Shown here in pieces: positions 1 to 13,400 of a stretch of DNA of 64,000 bases. A program made the translations under genes and the position numbers. The stretch comes from Apostichopus japonicus. Taxonomy: Eukaryota; Echinodermata; Holothuroidea; Aspidochirotida; Stichopodidae. The notes beneath the pieces were generated by a model. The model worked only from the letters and a program-made list of their open reading frames with translations. It did not search any database and was not told the DNA's origin. The stretch is taken from the NCBI RefSeq assembly GCF_037975245.1, contig NC_092576.1:29366611-29430610 (forward strand), in the 5' to 3' direction. Every line of letters starts with the position of its first letter. The stretch's first letter is position 1.

Positions 1-470
1 AATTATGTCACCTTTGGCCTTCAATAGGGAATAATACTAAAGATACTTCACACATGTCCATTTGAATTATGTCACTTTTGGCCTACAACAGGGATTAATA
101 TCAAAGATACTTCACACATGTCCATTTCAATTATGTCACCTTTGGCCTTCAATAGGGAATAATACTAAAGATACTTCACACATGTCCATTTGAATTATGT
201 CACCTTTGGCCTACAACAGGGATTAATATCAAAGATACTTCACACATGTCCATTTCAATTATGTCACCTTTGGCCTTCAATAGGGAATAATACTAAAGAT
301 ACTTCACACATGTCCATTTGAATTATGTCACTTTTGGCCTACAACAGGGAATAATATCAAAGATACTTCACACATGTCCATTTGAATTATGTCACTTTTG
401 GCCTTCAACAGGGATTAATATTAAAGATACTTCACACATATCATTTGAATTATCTAATTTCACCATTTTT
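1..470. repeat. 64-bp satellite with 128-bp higher-order pattern
   Basis: Seven copies of a 64-bp unit starting aattatgtcacctttggcc at 1, 65, 129, 193, 257, 321 and 385, followed by a decayed start near 449. Two unit types mostly alternate (cttcaatagggaataatact and ctacaacagggattaatatc), which gives a 128-bp period. The array probably continues left of the window, inside a P3H intron. Confidence 0.95.
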
Positions 471-599
471 TGGTAGTCTGATTACTATGCAACTTATCAA
501 AGCAAAATGAACAACGAGAAAAAGCACAAGATTGAGGGAACAACAAAGCTAACTTGAAAAGAGCAAAGGATCTTTTTGCCAGGACAGATATAAGGAGTG

Positions 600-1250
600 A
601 AAATTTGACTGGACCACAACACCTTTAGGCCTCATGCAATGAAAGAATGTGTATAGTGCCACGATACTTTTAGGCCTGATGCAATCAATGAATGCGTATA
701 GTGCCACAACACTTTTAAGCATCATGCAATTAAAGAATGTGTACAGTGCCACAACACTTTTAGGCCTGATGCAATCAAAGAAAGTGTATAGTGTCACAAC
801 ACTTTTAAGCCTGATGCAATCAAAGAAAGTGTATAGTGTTACAACACTTTTATGTCTTATGCAATGAAAGAAAGTGTAAAGTGTCACAACACTTTTAGGC
901 CTGATGCAATCAAAGAAAGTGTAGCGTTACAACACTTTTATGCCTTATGCAATGAAAGAAAGTGTATAGTGCCGCAACACTTTTAGGCCTCACGCAATCA
1001 AAGAATGTGTATAGTGCCACAACACATCATGCAATTAAAGAAAGTGTATAGTGTCACAACACTTTTATGCCTCATGCAATCAAAGAATGTATATAGAGCC
1101 ACAACACTTTTATGCCTCATGCAATGAAAGAAAGTGTACAGTGCTACAACACTTTTAGGCCTCACGCAATCAAAGAATGTGTATAGTGCCACAACACCTT
1201 TAAGCCTCATGCAATAGAAGAATGTGTGTGCAGTGCCACAACACTTTTGT
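600..1250. repeat. 45-bp minisatellite abutting the P3H exon 10 donor
   Basis: About 14 tandem copies of a 45-bp unit of the form gcaatcaaagaaagtgtata followed by gtgtcacaacacttttaggcctgat; one copy near 1021 carries a deletion. Because 45 is a multiple of three, open frames with a 15-residue repeat appear on both strands, but these are by-products and not genes. The last copy ends about 6 bp from the exon 10 splice donor. Confidence 0.93.
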
Positions 1251-1256
1251 CGTTAC

Positions 1257-1447
1257 CTGCGATGTATTGTCATAATTTGCAAACATGAAGTTTCCTCCAT
1301 CAAAGTTGTCATTCAGATAGAGAACAGAACTGTAGTCTCGCCATGTGAAGGCAGGATCTATTTTATGACAGACCTTATGTTGATGATCAACGATACAGTT
1401 ATCAGCGTGGACTGGATGGCTAAGATCCGACCTATTGGATGGTGCAC
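1257..1447 (-). CDS. P3H1: P3H exon 10, iron-binding HxD motif
   Basis: 191 bp, phase 1 in and phase 0 out. It encodes SHPVHADNCIVD, in which His-Ala-Asp is the HxD iron-ligand pair, then FTWRDYSSVLYLNDNFDGG and NFMFANYDNTSQ. The remaining catalytic His and the 2-oxoglutarate-binding Arg should be in the next exon, off the left edge. The donor is gtaacg; a 45-bp minisatellite begins about 6 bp into the following intron. Confidence 0.94.
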
Positions 1448-4400
1448 CTGAAATAACAAACACAAGTCTTTTTTTAAACGTTCCTAAAAATAATCAAAAG
1501 TGGGAGAGCAACCATGTTATTCAGCTGCAAACATATTTGGAGATATAATAGATGGGTTTTTGGAATCATATCTCGCAGATTGCTTGTCATTAGCAAACAT
1601 GGCGGAATTTTGGGTACTATCAAAAACCGACTTACCAAGGAGGGTGGCTACAAAACGAAAAATAGTACTTTCATTTGTGGTACTACATTATAATGTAAGA
1701 GAGTACAGGGAGGTCTGGCTACCAAACAGAAACAGTGGTTTCAGGGTAAACTTTGACCAAACAGTTTTCATAGCAGTGCCCAAAGGAGAAGGGGGGAGGG
1801 GAATTAGACCCCGTGACACCTCAGAATGCATTTTTTTGACATATAGATGTTATTTTTTTCTGGGATTAACTTTCAAGCACCCTAGGAGTGGGTTTCAATG
1901 ACCCATATTTACCACAATGTTGCATTTAAATCTAGACCTATATTCTACCATATAGACCTAAATTCTACCATTTGACTTATAAGTTTTATTTTTTTGTCTA
2001 AAGTAGGGTCCACATACCCTTCCTACATGGGAGTTGGCTTCCATTACCCCAGGCAAGCACCCCCTCCTTTATAAAATTCTTCATTTGCTTCTTGTACATC
2101 CACGAAGGTTCACCCCCTACATAATCAATCAGGGAACTTTGTGTTCCCCCTCCACAAACTTTAAAATCCTGCACGTACAGTACCGCTCACGTATAACTCC
2201 GCGTAGACGTATACTCTACCTTTATCTACGCGATTAAACGCGATTATACGATTCTGTACGCGGCGTCTACGCCGTTTCTACGCGGCTTAGGGCTTCGCTC
2301 TAGTGCCCCTGAATAGGGATTATACGCGCGTAAAGACGAACAATCTCGTATAATCTGTAAACGTAGGGTTTTAGCAGCTGCTTTGCATAGCAGAGCTTCT
2401 ATGGGTTAGAATAAACTGTGATAAAGAAAAGAGTCGGTAAACTCAGTATCGCACCAAGCCCAATTAATGACTTTCCAAAATATTCAACCACAGAGTTAGC
2501 ATATACTTAAGCCGATAAGAATAAGAGTAACGAAGAAAGCAGCGCTACTACTACTATGAGCACAAACAACGATACAATCAGTGCAAAAACTTTAGCAAGG
2601 AAACTATATTAATTACGACAATGTGCCCCAGTCTGTTACTATTTATACGAGTTCCTCCCGTTAGGCATTAAATTGAATGTAGGTAACAATCTATGAGAAC
2701 TAGGTAGGCCTTGGCCGATCCTACCTCTAGCCTTAATCGCAAGATACGCCGTATACACCTCGCAAGAAAACCACGATAAACTTAAATGATAAAACAATAT
2801 TTTGCACTTGACTTCCCCCAAAACAAATGATAAGGTTTAGACCCAGTACTTCTTAATACATTGAGATTCCAATTACTAGTCAAAAATATTTTCTGAAGAA
2901 AAAACCTTATGATATTTTTCACAAATATTGATGCTTAGATAAGTGCTTCCTCACAATCAACGAGCTGCCCCAAAATTCGCTCCGCTTACATAAAACTTCT
3001 ATATATATAACACGTGGAAAAACCTGAGTTTTTACACACATAATTCCCATTGACATTGGTCACGGAACATAAGTAGGTCATCGACATTCGAACTTGCCCA
3101 AGTTCATCGCACCATGGGAACGACACAACACATTGAACACGATGGTACATTTTTCTGCCATCTGGACGCATACATGTTTCTCGTACTGAGATCTGGGAAA
3201 AAACGGGCGGCCATTTTTCTTCTTTTCATGCTCTGATACTACAGTAGTTTGGAAGATGTGGCAACCTTTACAAAATAATTTTTAAGGATAGTTTAGATTT
3301 CTTGTAATCCAAATAGAGACTCGGAAATCAGGAAAAGGGAGGCCCCTTGCGGGGACGAGAAACATGTTTTGTTTTTAACCGGACCTGCTTCAAAGTTGTT
3401 GGGTGGAATTTTTTTTCTTCATTCTGTTGGAACCAACGGTAAATTATATAGAAAATTGACAGAAGAAACGCTAATTAATACTTTATTATTTCTTCAAAAT
3501 GTTGCCAACTATTCAAAGTAAACTTATCCTCCGTGGAACAAAACCTCTACAACTGAAAAAAAAGTCGGGAAAAGAAACACTGAATAGAAACCCAATTAAC
3601 CAAAACCAGTTAAGTTCTATGCCGGCGAACACTTTACCTGCGTCCCTTATACTGCTAGGTGAATATCACAACTTAAACTACGATGTAAGGAACGGCTGCT
3701 TCAAACATCTCACTAATTCTTTCGGCGACTCTAATCCCTATTCATTGAGCACAATAGCATTTCCTGCGTATAAACTCGTAGAGGGATTATACGCGGTGTT
3801 TACGGGGCGTCTACGCGGCAATTTGTTTGTCAACGAGTTTATACGCGAGTGTACTTGTTTATACGTTTTTATACGATTCTGTGCGCATACACATGTCCAG
3901 TTATACCTGAGCGGTACTGTACCACTGTCAGAAGGTAATGGGTAATTTTACTTACCATCTTTGGCTTGCCTACAGACAAGGTGAGTAAAAGAGAAATAGA
4001 GATGATTTGAAAGACCAAAGAACCGCTGGACGAACGCACGTGATCTTTCAGCCAGGTATACGTACATGGCAGGAAGGAACAGTGGGACCCTCTTCTCTCC
4101 AGCAGCCTAAAAAATAAAATGAAGAAGTATGCTTGCTTTATTGGGTAAACATTGTGAATGCATGAAGTGTTACTAGTAAAACAACAAGCTGAAACAACAG
4201 CCTTGAAACAAGAAACGTTATGCCATATTTCAAGAAAGTGGACACTGGTCATGTGACTTCTTCATGAATATTCAGTGCCTAGAATGACGGTCAGGTTTCA
4301 TGCAGCAGTAAACAACAATTATCTAATACACATCTAGTTGGTATAAGACTGTTAAATTACGTAACCCTTTACAGGAATGAGCATTCCCACCGGTTCTGGA

Positions 4401-7400
4401 CTTGGGGCAGTCTCATTGAGTGTGTGTGCAGACCATGCCATGTGGTAAAACCCTCACAATGCTCTAACATTCATGTTAAATCAAACGTACCCAGTTAGTA
4501 CAGCATCTCAATATTCCTGATTGCAGAAAACATTATATTCCCTAAATTTCTCCCTGGGTCTGTTTTTGGCTAGTTTCGTTCATAAATCTTGAAGAATACA
4601 GAGCCTCTTTCCCCCAGGCTACAACATCCACCACTGGAGTGTAACCAAGATGATAATTGCTGGTTACCAAGCAAAAAGTTTGTTTACCAGGGTCTGAGAG
4701 GATCTGTATTTGCAATAATCTGGGTTGACGATACTGAACCAAAGAAAACAAAAGGTCCCTGAAAAGGTAAGTACCTTTAACTTAGTCCACCAAATTTGTA
4801 GCAGAATTGGTCAAATCAGGCAAGAGGTTGCAAAACAATAAACCCCATAAAACAAATCAAAATCATATTCATTTGTGAGGAAGCAAATGGTTGTACAACG
4901 ATGTACATCTCTATCTTATTATGTATCAAAATGGCCTTGTTTGTGTATCAAAACGTAGCAACCAAATGCAAAATGTTGCTTCAACAGCATGGATACATTT
5001 TATTAGCATATAATTTAGTGCTCTGAGTGTAGCAGTTTTGAACGTTCCCTTACAAAATACTATGGTTTCTTTGTACCAAAACTGCTATACATCTTTACCC
5101 TTGTATAGCAACTTGCCCATATTGTATGACATTTCGCGATACCAGATAATGCATTCCCTGACTAACAATATCTTTTTATGTTAATATAAACTTCAGTGCT
5201 AGAGAAGGAAACAGGAATGCAATAACAACAACGAAACTGCTCGTTCTGCCATCAAAGAAATCAAACACCTAATACTTACATTAACAGCATCCTTAACAGT
5301 GATGCCTTCAAATTTCTCATGCTCTGAGAATGGTTGGGTTTTGCCCTTATAAAATCAAACACCAAATACTTACATTGACAGCATCCTTAACAGTGATGCC
5401 TTCAAATTTCTCATGCTCTGAGAATGGTTGGGTTTTTCCCTTATAAAATTAAACACCTAAAACTTACATTGACAGCATCCTTAACAGTGATGCCTTCAAA
5501 TTTCTCATGCTCTGAGAATGGTTGGGTTTTCCCTTATAAAATTAAACACCTAATACTTACATTGACAGCATCCTTAACAGTGATGCCTTCAAATTTCTCA
5601 TGCTCTGAGAATGGTTTGGTTATTCCCTTATAGCCATCACCATAGATGGCTTCCTCCTGTCAAAGAAAACATACAACTGTAGTGAGTTGCCTGCTTACAG
5701 ATAAAACAATTGTGTTACAACATTTAGAACACCTTTTTATATCCACCAGTATAGTGACACCTTAATATGAAGTGCTAATGGATATTATCAAAAGAGGTTA
5801 CTAGTGGAAAGGTAGCTAATTGTGTTACAACATTTAGAACACCTTTTAATGTCAACCAGTATAGCAACACATATGAAGTGCTAACGGATGTTATGGAAAG
5901 AGGTTAGTAGTGGCAAGGTAGCTGAATGCTTAACTGTCAATGCTTTTATTGCCAATGCTTATGCCAATGCTTTTATTTGAATATCATGTCAACGCTTTTA
6001 TTGTCAATGCTTATGCCAATGCTTTAATCTGAATATCATGCCAATTCTTTTATTGTCAATGCTTATGCTAATGCTTTTATTTGAATATCATGTCAACGCT
6101 TTTATTGTCAATGCTTATGCCAATGCTTTAATTTGAATATCATGCCAATTCTTTTATTGTCAATGCTTATGCTAATGCTTTTACTTGAATATCACGCCAA
6201 TTCTTTTATTGTCAATGCTTATGCTAATGCTTTTATTTGAATATCATGGCGGGATAATCATGCCAATGCATTTTGGTAATGAAGGTCTCCAGAAGACAGT
6301 GAAAACATTAACTAGGTTTCTTTATTATGTAGCTAGTCTGAAACAGGAAATAGAAGACAAAGGGAAGAACAGTCAAGAATGTCAAGAATAGAGCTGTATA
6401 AAGATTCAAGCACCAGATTATCACAACTCTCCCCAACCCAATGGCAAATTTAACTAAAGGAATTTTGCACTTTGTGTCAACAAATGTAGGTTGATGTTGG
6501 TAAATGTACTCTTGACGTCCTCTCATTGATGCTTCACCATCATTCCCTCTCCTTCCATAAAGATTCAAGCCCCAGATTATCACAACTCTCCCCCACCTTC
6601 TCCCACCCTACCCGATGGCAAATTTGACTAAAGAAATTTGCACTTTTGCGTCAACAAATGTAGGTTGATGTTGGTATATTACTCTTGACGTCCTCTCATT
6701 AAAGCTTCACCATCGTACCCTCTCCCCCTTGCAAACTCCCAGTCCAGCACTTACCCTTACACTTCAGTACTTACATTAACTAACTGCATGAGTGCCTGGC
6801 ATTCCTCTTCATCTGCCATGCCATCCACCGCCACCCTGCCTTTCATCTTCAGAGCCTCTGGGTCTTTGTGCATCGTGATCCCAGCCAGTGACGGATAAGG
6901 GACGCGACTCGTATCGCGGGCCAGCTGCTTGGTGATGTCAAAGGTCAGTGAAGGCCTATACAGCAGTGTCATGTCCTCCCTGTAATAGTCCTTCTGAGTG
7001 GGACCTGTCGGTAACTTTGGCTGAGATAATTTGGCCATCCTCTCCTTATAACGTTGCTCCATCAATGTCAATTTTTCGTCGTCGTCACCTGTACGAAAGT
7101 TCTGGTAAAATGGGACATCTTTCTTCTTTTCTTTCGCATCGGATGGTTTCTTTGTTCTCTCCTTCCTTTTAGAGGTGATGTGATGCCGTTCAGGCTCAAA
7201 ATAATCATCATCATCATCATCATGCTCATCATCATCATCATCACCTTCATCATCATCATCCTCTCCATAGTCATAATAATCAAAGTAATCATCATCATCA
7301 CCATCACCATTATAATAATTATTCACAGCCATTCCAACTTCATCTTCTTCAAGTTCATCATCATCAAGTTCATAATCATAAACTTCAAATTCATCATCAT

Positions 7401-10400
7401 CATTATTGTCATCATCATCTTTGTTACCCTCACCATCCTCCTTTTTATCCAGATTGGTTTTTCCTTTTTCAATCCTCTCATTTAAATCTGTGAAGAGATA
7501 TCAAATAAATTTTAAACTATGAATTTTACTAATTTATTTACACTTCAAGTATTTAAGTTACTGGCGAGTTCTGTTATTCTTCTACACTGGTGAAAATACT
7601 TCCTTCAAGGTGGACGACCGAACAGCATGATTTTTTTCTCTCACCGAGTCCGTATTCCCGAATAGTATGTGATTATCTACATACCGAGCATTTGTAATGA
7701 GTGCCTTATGTAAGAGTGCAATCCGAGTGGGATACTCGTTCCAGACGATAGACTCCACAGAAAACTTAAGATGATGAAAATAAGAATGACCACTCTTTGG
7801 ACATTACACCTCTAGTAGTGGTCTGATCAACAATCTCCTGAATAAACTATTACACCTAAATGACAATTGGGGATGGGCCATGTTCCCCATCCCCCCCCCC
7901 CCCTTGCACATGCCACTGTTCCCCTGGCTTTATTGTGGTTCAACATTCATCCTGCAAATGAAATATTAGTAGCAATTTCTAAATCATGTGTTTCATTTAC
8001 ATTATGTCACTGTTTACTATGAAGCTACAGGTACACCTCTCCTCTTGTGTACATCATTGCCATGGAATCCCTGTGTTTCATTACATGCCTCACCCCTCCC
8101 CCTTTTCTGCCTGTTATATTTTTGGCAATGGAAAGCTAGCTTAATATATAATACGTGCATTCCTGCAGACTTTGTCATGATTTGAAAGCTCAGTCCATAC
8201 ATTATGGGTTCTAGGACAATCCTTGTAATACTTTTTTTTTAAAAAGTCGCCCAGGAGAGAACCTGGGCACAAAAACCAAACTTCCGAACGACTGATCCGC
8301 TCTCAAACCCAGTCCCCCCTTGCATCGGGACTGTGTCTGTGTGATCATCGTCAGGTGTGTATCACCGATCCCCTGGAAAGGTAACAGATGCTACACATGA
8401 TCTTAGCCAAAAGTAATGGTTAAGGTGGTTGACTTACTCAACTCATCTTGCCCCAACTCAAAGAGGGATCCAACATCCCCTCTCTTGCGCTTGTTCACAA
8501 GATCTTCATCATCCTCCTCCTCCTCATCATCCTCCTCCATCATCTTTAACATCCTCCCTTCCTTTAACCGGACCTCTGCAGGATCGATCGGTTCTGCCTC
8601 TCCATAGCCGCTCTTGTCAGAATCTGTTTCCTGGAAGAGAATATAAACAGAGAGATGGTAAAGTAGTGTATGTCTCATGTAGACCCTATGCCTCATCTTA
8701 AATCAATAAGCTGTGCATGCAAAGATATGTAAGTATGGAACATAATACAGTATTTGTACAGAGGCCTGTCTGTATGTCCGTCTGTGACCATATTTTCTGA
8801 TCTTTGATTTATGGCAAACTTGCTTAAGATTATTATGTAAGTTAGCTTTCAAACTTTAAATTTAAATTTTAAACTTAAAATTCCAAAATTAATTAACTCA
8901 ACAATGATAGGTATGCTATAGGATGTGATAGATGCCGGTAGTGGCTGAGTCATGTGGCAGGTACTTAAATTTCCACTCTATAAAGTAGCTATTGTGATAA
9001 GCAGTTACTATGTACAGTCTGTGTCAAACCATTTATCTGTACAAATTTGAAATTAAAGTTAACTTTAAAAGAAAGTAGGACAACTTTTGGAACCTAGCCA
9101 TGGGGTATTAGTTCCTTCCATATTCACCTTCGTGGGGAATCTTTATTTGGAATGAACCTACATGAAAATGGTACAATGTTTATGTAATGTGTAGATACTG
9201 TACAGTGCCATGCAGACCTGTGCATGGTACGGCAATAGATAGATTTGCTTAGCATGCATGTTTCAAGCAACACAAGTTACTGTTACTGTGAAGACAAGCA
9301 AGAAATTGTAATCTCCTACAAATTTTAATGTAATTAAGACAAACAAGATAAAAAAAGACACATCCGCAATATCCAACTATGCTCCCTCTCCACCCGGATC
9401 ACCACCCACCCCCCCCCACCAACCCCCATCCCTTCTTATCTGTTAGCAAGAATCAATTCATCAATGTGAATAAATTGTATGTTGAAGTGGGACAATTTCA
9501 ATATTGCAAAATGCAGTAACAGAACAGTCGTTATGTATTTAATGTTACATTTTTTATGTTAGTATCTCTGTAAATCGTTACTGTGCAAAACAAATGTATT
9601 TGGTATGATATACTCATTGTCAACAAGAACATAGCAAATTGATTTTAAGACAAACATTCACTTAATCTAGCTACTGTATGGCATAGCAGCTAAATTCACA
9701 CAGAGTTACAACGCATGTACCACTTTGCACACTTTGTGGAATTTAACTTAACAGAAAATAATGGAGATTTGTAAATATGTATATCATCATATACTGTAGA
9801 TATAGATACAAGCACAGGCACTGACAGTAATATTGTGAAGATTCTCCATGGTTAAATGTCAGATTTGTTGGACAAGTTAGAGACGAGAGAAAACTTTACT
9901 TTAGTGGACTGTTTTTCAACGACTGAGCAAGACACATTTTAAGAGAGAACAAGGTTGTCAGAGAAACATTGGGTGAAGCAAAAGGCAACTGATCAGCATA
10001 ATTTCACTACACGTATAGACATATCAAATGTGCCGGGCAGATACAGTATCATAGGGTGCTCAAGTCTAAAATGTGTGCGCATACCCATATCTGGTGCAAT
10101 TTCTTTTAGAGGCCTGATTAAAATTGCTCACAGATTGAGAAACCATAGAGTAGAGCTTCATACTTTATCATTAGATACTTAGAACCTTAAGAAACGACCT
10201 CTGGATCAGCGTGGCTAGGTTGTACAGTAAAACATATTTATGATATGAAGATAAGACTAAGATGTTTCTCTAAACAGACCTCTGACAGTGACATAGAAAA
10301 CGGGGAATAATTTAGCATTTTTCTGTTTAATACTAATTAGGTTAAGGAAACTCATTTCCTCATTAAATATTGAAAATTATATATTCTTCTGTGTAGCTAA

Positions 10401-13400
10401 TTTGGCAGACTATTGCACGGTACTTTACTACGTGATACCTGATAAATTATTCCCTGGGGATTGCTTAGCAATTACTGAATACAAACAAATACATATAGAA
10501 TCTGTATGCTAAATTTGTATCAGGACTTACTTATTGTTTTAGCCTTTGTATTAGCTTTTAGGTGATATTAGAGTCCCCCATTCTGTTTCACATTGACTGC
10601 CAACGATCGCCTCCCATCCTCCTATCACAGGAAACTAAAAAGCTCAAAAAAAAAACTTGGTTAATTTTCTAGAAAATTATAGATACCTCCAAGTCTGGTT
10701 TTTGCTGTGCGAGTGTACTGATATGTACAATATGATACAATATGTACTGATATCTCATTCTGTAAATTTCCAATATACTTGATAGACTTTTTATAATGAT
10801 TACTTGTACTGTAGTGAAACCATTTCCCCTCTGCCCCTTTTCAAGCTACATATAAATGCAAATGGTAATAGTCATGATAACAGAAATGCCACAACTGTTA
10901 GTAATAGTAATTATGCAGGAGGGTTACCTCGAAACAAGATTCTTAAAGATTTCATAAATACTGATCAGTCTTCTACATCTTCAGTGCCACGGTTACCCCA
11001 CCTCCCCCTTCCCCCCCACAAATCCCTCTGTGCAACCCCCACCCCCAAACAACAGAAAAGAAAATCAAATGAAACCAATGACAATATAACACATACCTGG
11101 ATGTCCAAAGTTTTACTGTCGATACCTTTAAAGCCACTCAAACGCCACAAACTAAACTAAGGGAAGCCTCGCAAATCTAACCGCCGGTTCCGGGCCGGCG
11201 GAAATCTCGCACCCCTTGCTCATTATGCATGTGCATATTGGTCCCATGGTTGAATGCACACACGCTGGTTGCCAGCCGGAGTAATGAGCACAGCGTCCTG
11301 ACAACACAAGGCTGGTTATTCTTCACAAACAATGAGCAAACTTGACCAAGTGACCGGATTAACTTTTGCGGGTTTGACAGTCAATAGAGCGGTAGTTTAT
11401 GTTGCAAATTGACTTATACACTAAAATCCGCCACTACCAAATGTCCGAGATTCAGTACTTTATATAATTCTTGCAAATCTTCCACGTTATCAAACCTCAC
11501 AAATAAAATTTCTTGGGTCTCTTATGAACAATTGTGAAACTCCGCTACTCGAAAGTTCGATAAAAGCAGCCTTTACCTGGGCCTATACATTATGAGCCTT
11601 GTTCAACGAGTGGTACGTAACTATGAATTAAAAACTGAATCAGCCATTGCATTAAATATATGCCCCCCAAGAACTTCAGAAAACCCATATTGACAAACCA
11701 GAATTTAAACAAAACAATAGTTAAGCTATGCCACATATGTATGTTAAAGAGAGAACATCGACCGTAACGTTGATCTCTGAAGCTAACTGCGACACAAATT
11801 CAAAGAATAAAAAGATGTTTGAGGCTTGATTTTCCCATTGACTTAGTGTGTTAGGCTGCCATGTGGTTAGAGATATAAGTTACTATTCGGTGAAAATTTT
11901 ACTATACGTACATCAGTTTACAACTGCAGTGTTTACCCCTACTTAAATATCATCGTTTTCATTTTTATCATTTTTGGCACGTGTCCAAAAAACTTTTCAT
12001 GGAGTAAACTATTTTGGCTCCACTCAAGAATTAATAAGGTAAGTCAGTAAAGGATCGGTAAAGTTATGCGAAATATTATCTTAGACGTTCAAGAAAAGTA
12101 TATATCCCCGTAACATTAGGGTAAGTAAAACACCTCAAGCCAACCGACTCCTCCGCATGAACAAAACTTTCTATTCCCCATGATACACGAGTCTATACCA
12201 TACAGACAAAGCACGATATCAAGGCCCCAATAGCTACAGTATGGCTATCTTTATGAAAGTAAACCTTTTAATCCCATGTTTTAGGCCACTTGGCATGATT
12301 AACTGAATGCTAAATATTGTTTCCATGTCCTTGTAGAAAACGTCAACTTCGCAAAATACAATTAGTTGTGTTTTTGTTGTTACGTGAGATCCGTAACCGG
12401 CGAAGTGGTTAGGCTATTTACTATACACTTAACTATGGTAGGATATTAATTTTTCCTTTTTTTTGGTGGAAATTCTAGAAAATACTTTCTTTTCCCCCCG
12501 CCAGATGTGGTCGTATGGTTTATTCATAAATGGGTGTACTAGAGCCTTGTCTACATGACATTAGTTGCATTTAGCACGGTATGCCAGTTTCGCGTGAATT
12601 TTTCGAAAGTATTTTGCTCGATCTTTCGTAAAATTTGAAAGGTGTACCAACTTACTGTTCGTACACAATTGCTAATTTCTCTACTGATTTTCAGAGTAGT
12701 AAAGGACGTTTTTTTTTTACGAAGTTCAAAAGTCAGTAAATGAAGTTGATAAACTTTATTTCTTTCAACTTTCTTAACCATGGAATGCTAGAATAACATT
12801 TACACTTAAAACGGAGAAAGGATAATCGCATTTTTTCCACATTTATTTCAAATTTCTTTCACAAGAAATTATCATTTGTTCAATCCTCATGATGTCTACG
12901 ATCTAGCTGGCTAAAAAAAAAGTACAGCTCCGCTGGAGTGCGAAAAATTTCCTACAGTCAACCGATTTTTTTTCACCTAGCTAGGTAGTGTAGGTCCTGT
13001 TCTATACAACCTAGTAGGATTATTCTAGTCATCCCGTATGTTAGGCTCTGGTTCACGCTTATGTGTACGTGTACAAGAAGTGAGATTGTGATTTCAGTTT
13101 TTTAAATCTTAAAAATTCAGGAAACTTAATGTCCTTGCAAAAAGGCAACGAAACTTTTTGTTCCTACTTGGCCGACTGGGAAAATAAGAAAGATAGCATT
13201 TTAGATTCCTGCAGTGTAAATTCACATTTCCTTACTTATTTTTCATAGAAGTTTTGCTTCTGCAGTAGGTTAAAATACGGCGTATAAACATACTATCTTT
13301 TTGAAACGTTTGAATACCTTGAGACTTAGCTATGATGTTTTGTTCAACTCACTATTGTGTTCAAATCGGCTTAGTAAAAACTTGACCGCGGCTGTGAATG

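Noticed and set aside
549-1210. Repetitive open frames on both strands (15-residue repeats)
   Set aside because: They are products of a 45-bp minisatellite whose period is a multiple of three; the same pattern is open on both strands.
3499-3945. 148-codon frame at the right end of the first transposon
   Set aside because: It reads through the terminal inverted repeat and shows no domain; codon use looks random.
4542-4751. Possible extra P3H exon on the minus strand
   Set aside because: Exons 8 and 9 align contiguously to the family and match in phase without it, and its residues resemble nothing in P3Hs.
7054-7485. Ile/Phe-rich plus-strand frame over the triplet repeat
   Set aside because: It is the antisense shadow of P3H exon 7; poly-Ile comes from the ATC repeat.
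8229-8416. A functional U2 snRNA gene
   Set aside because: Only the first part of U2 is present; the Sm site, stem-loops III/IV and snRNA promoter are missing.
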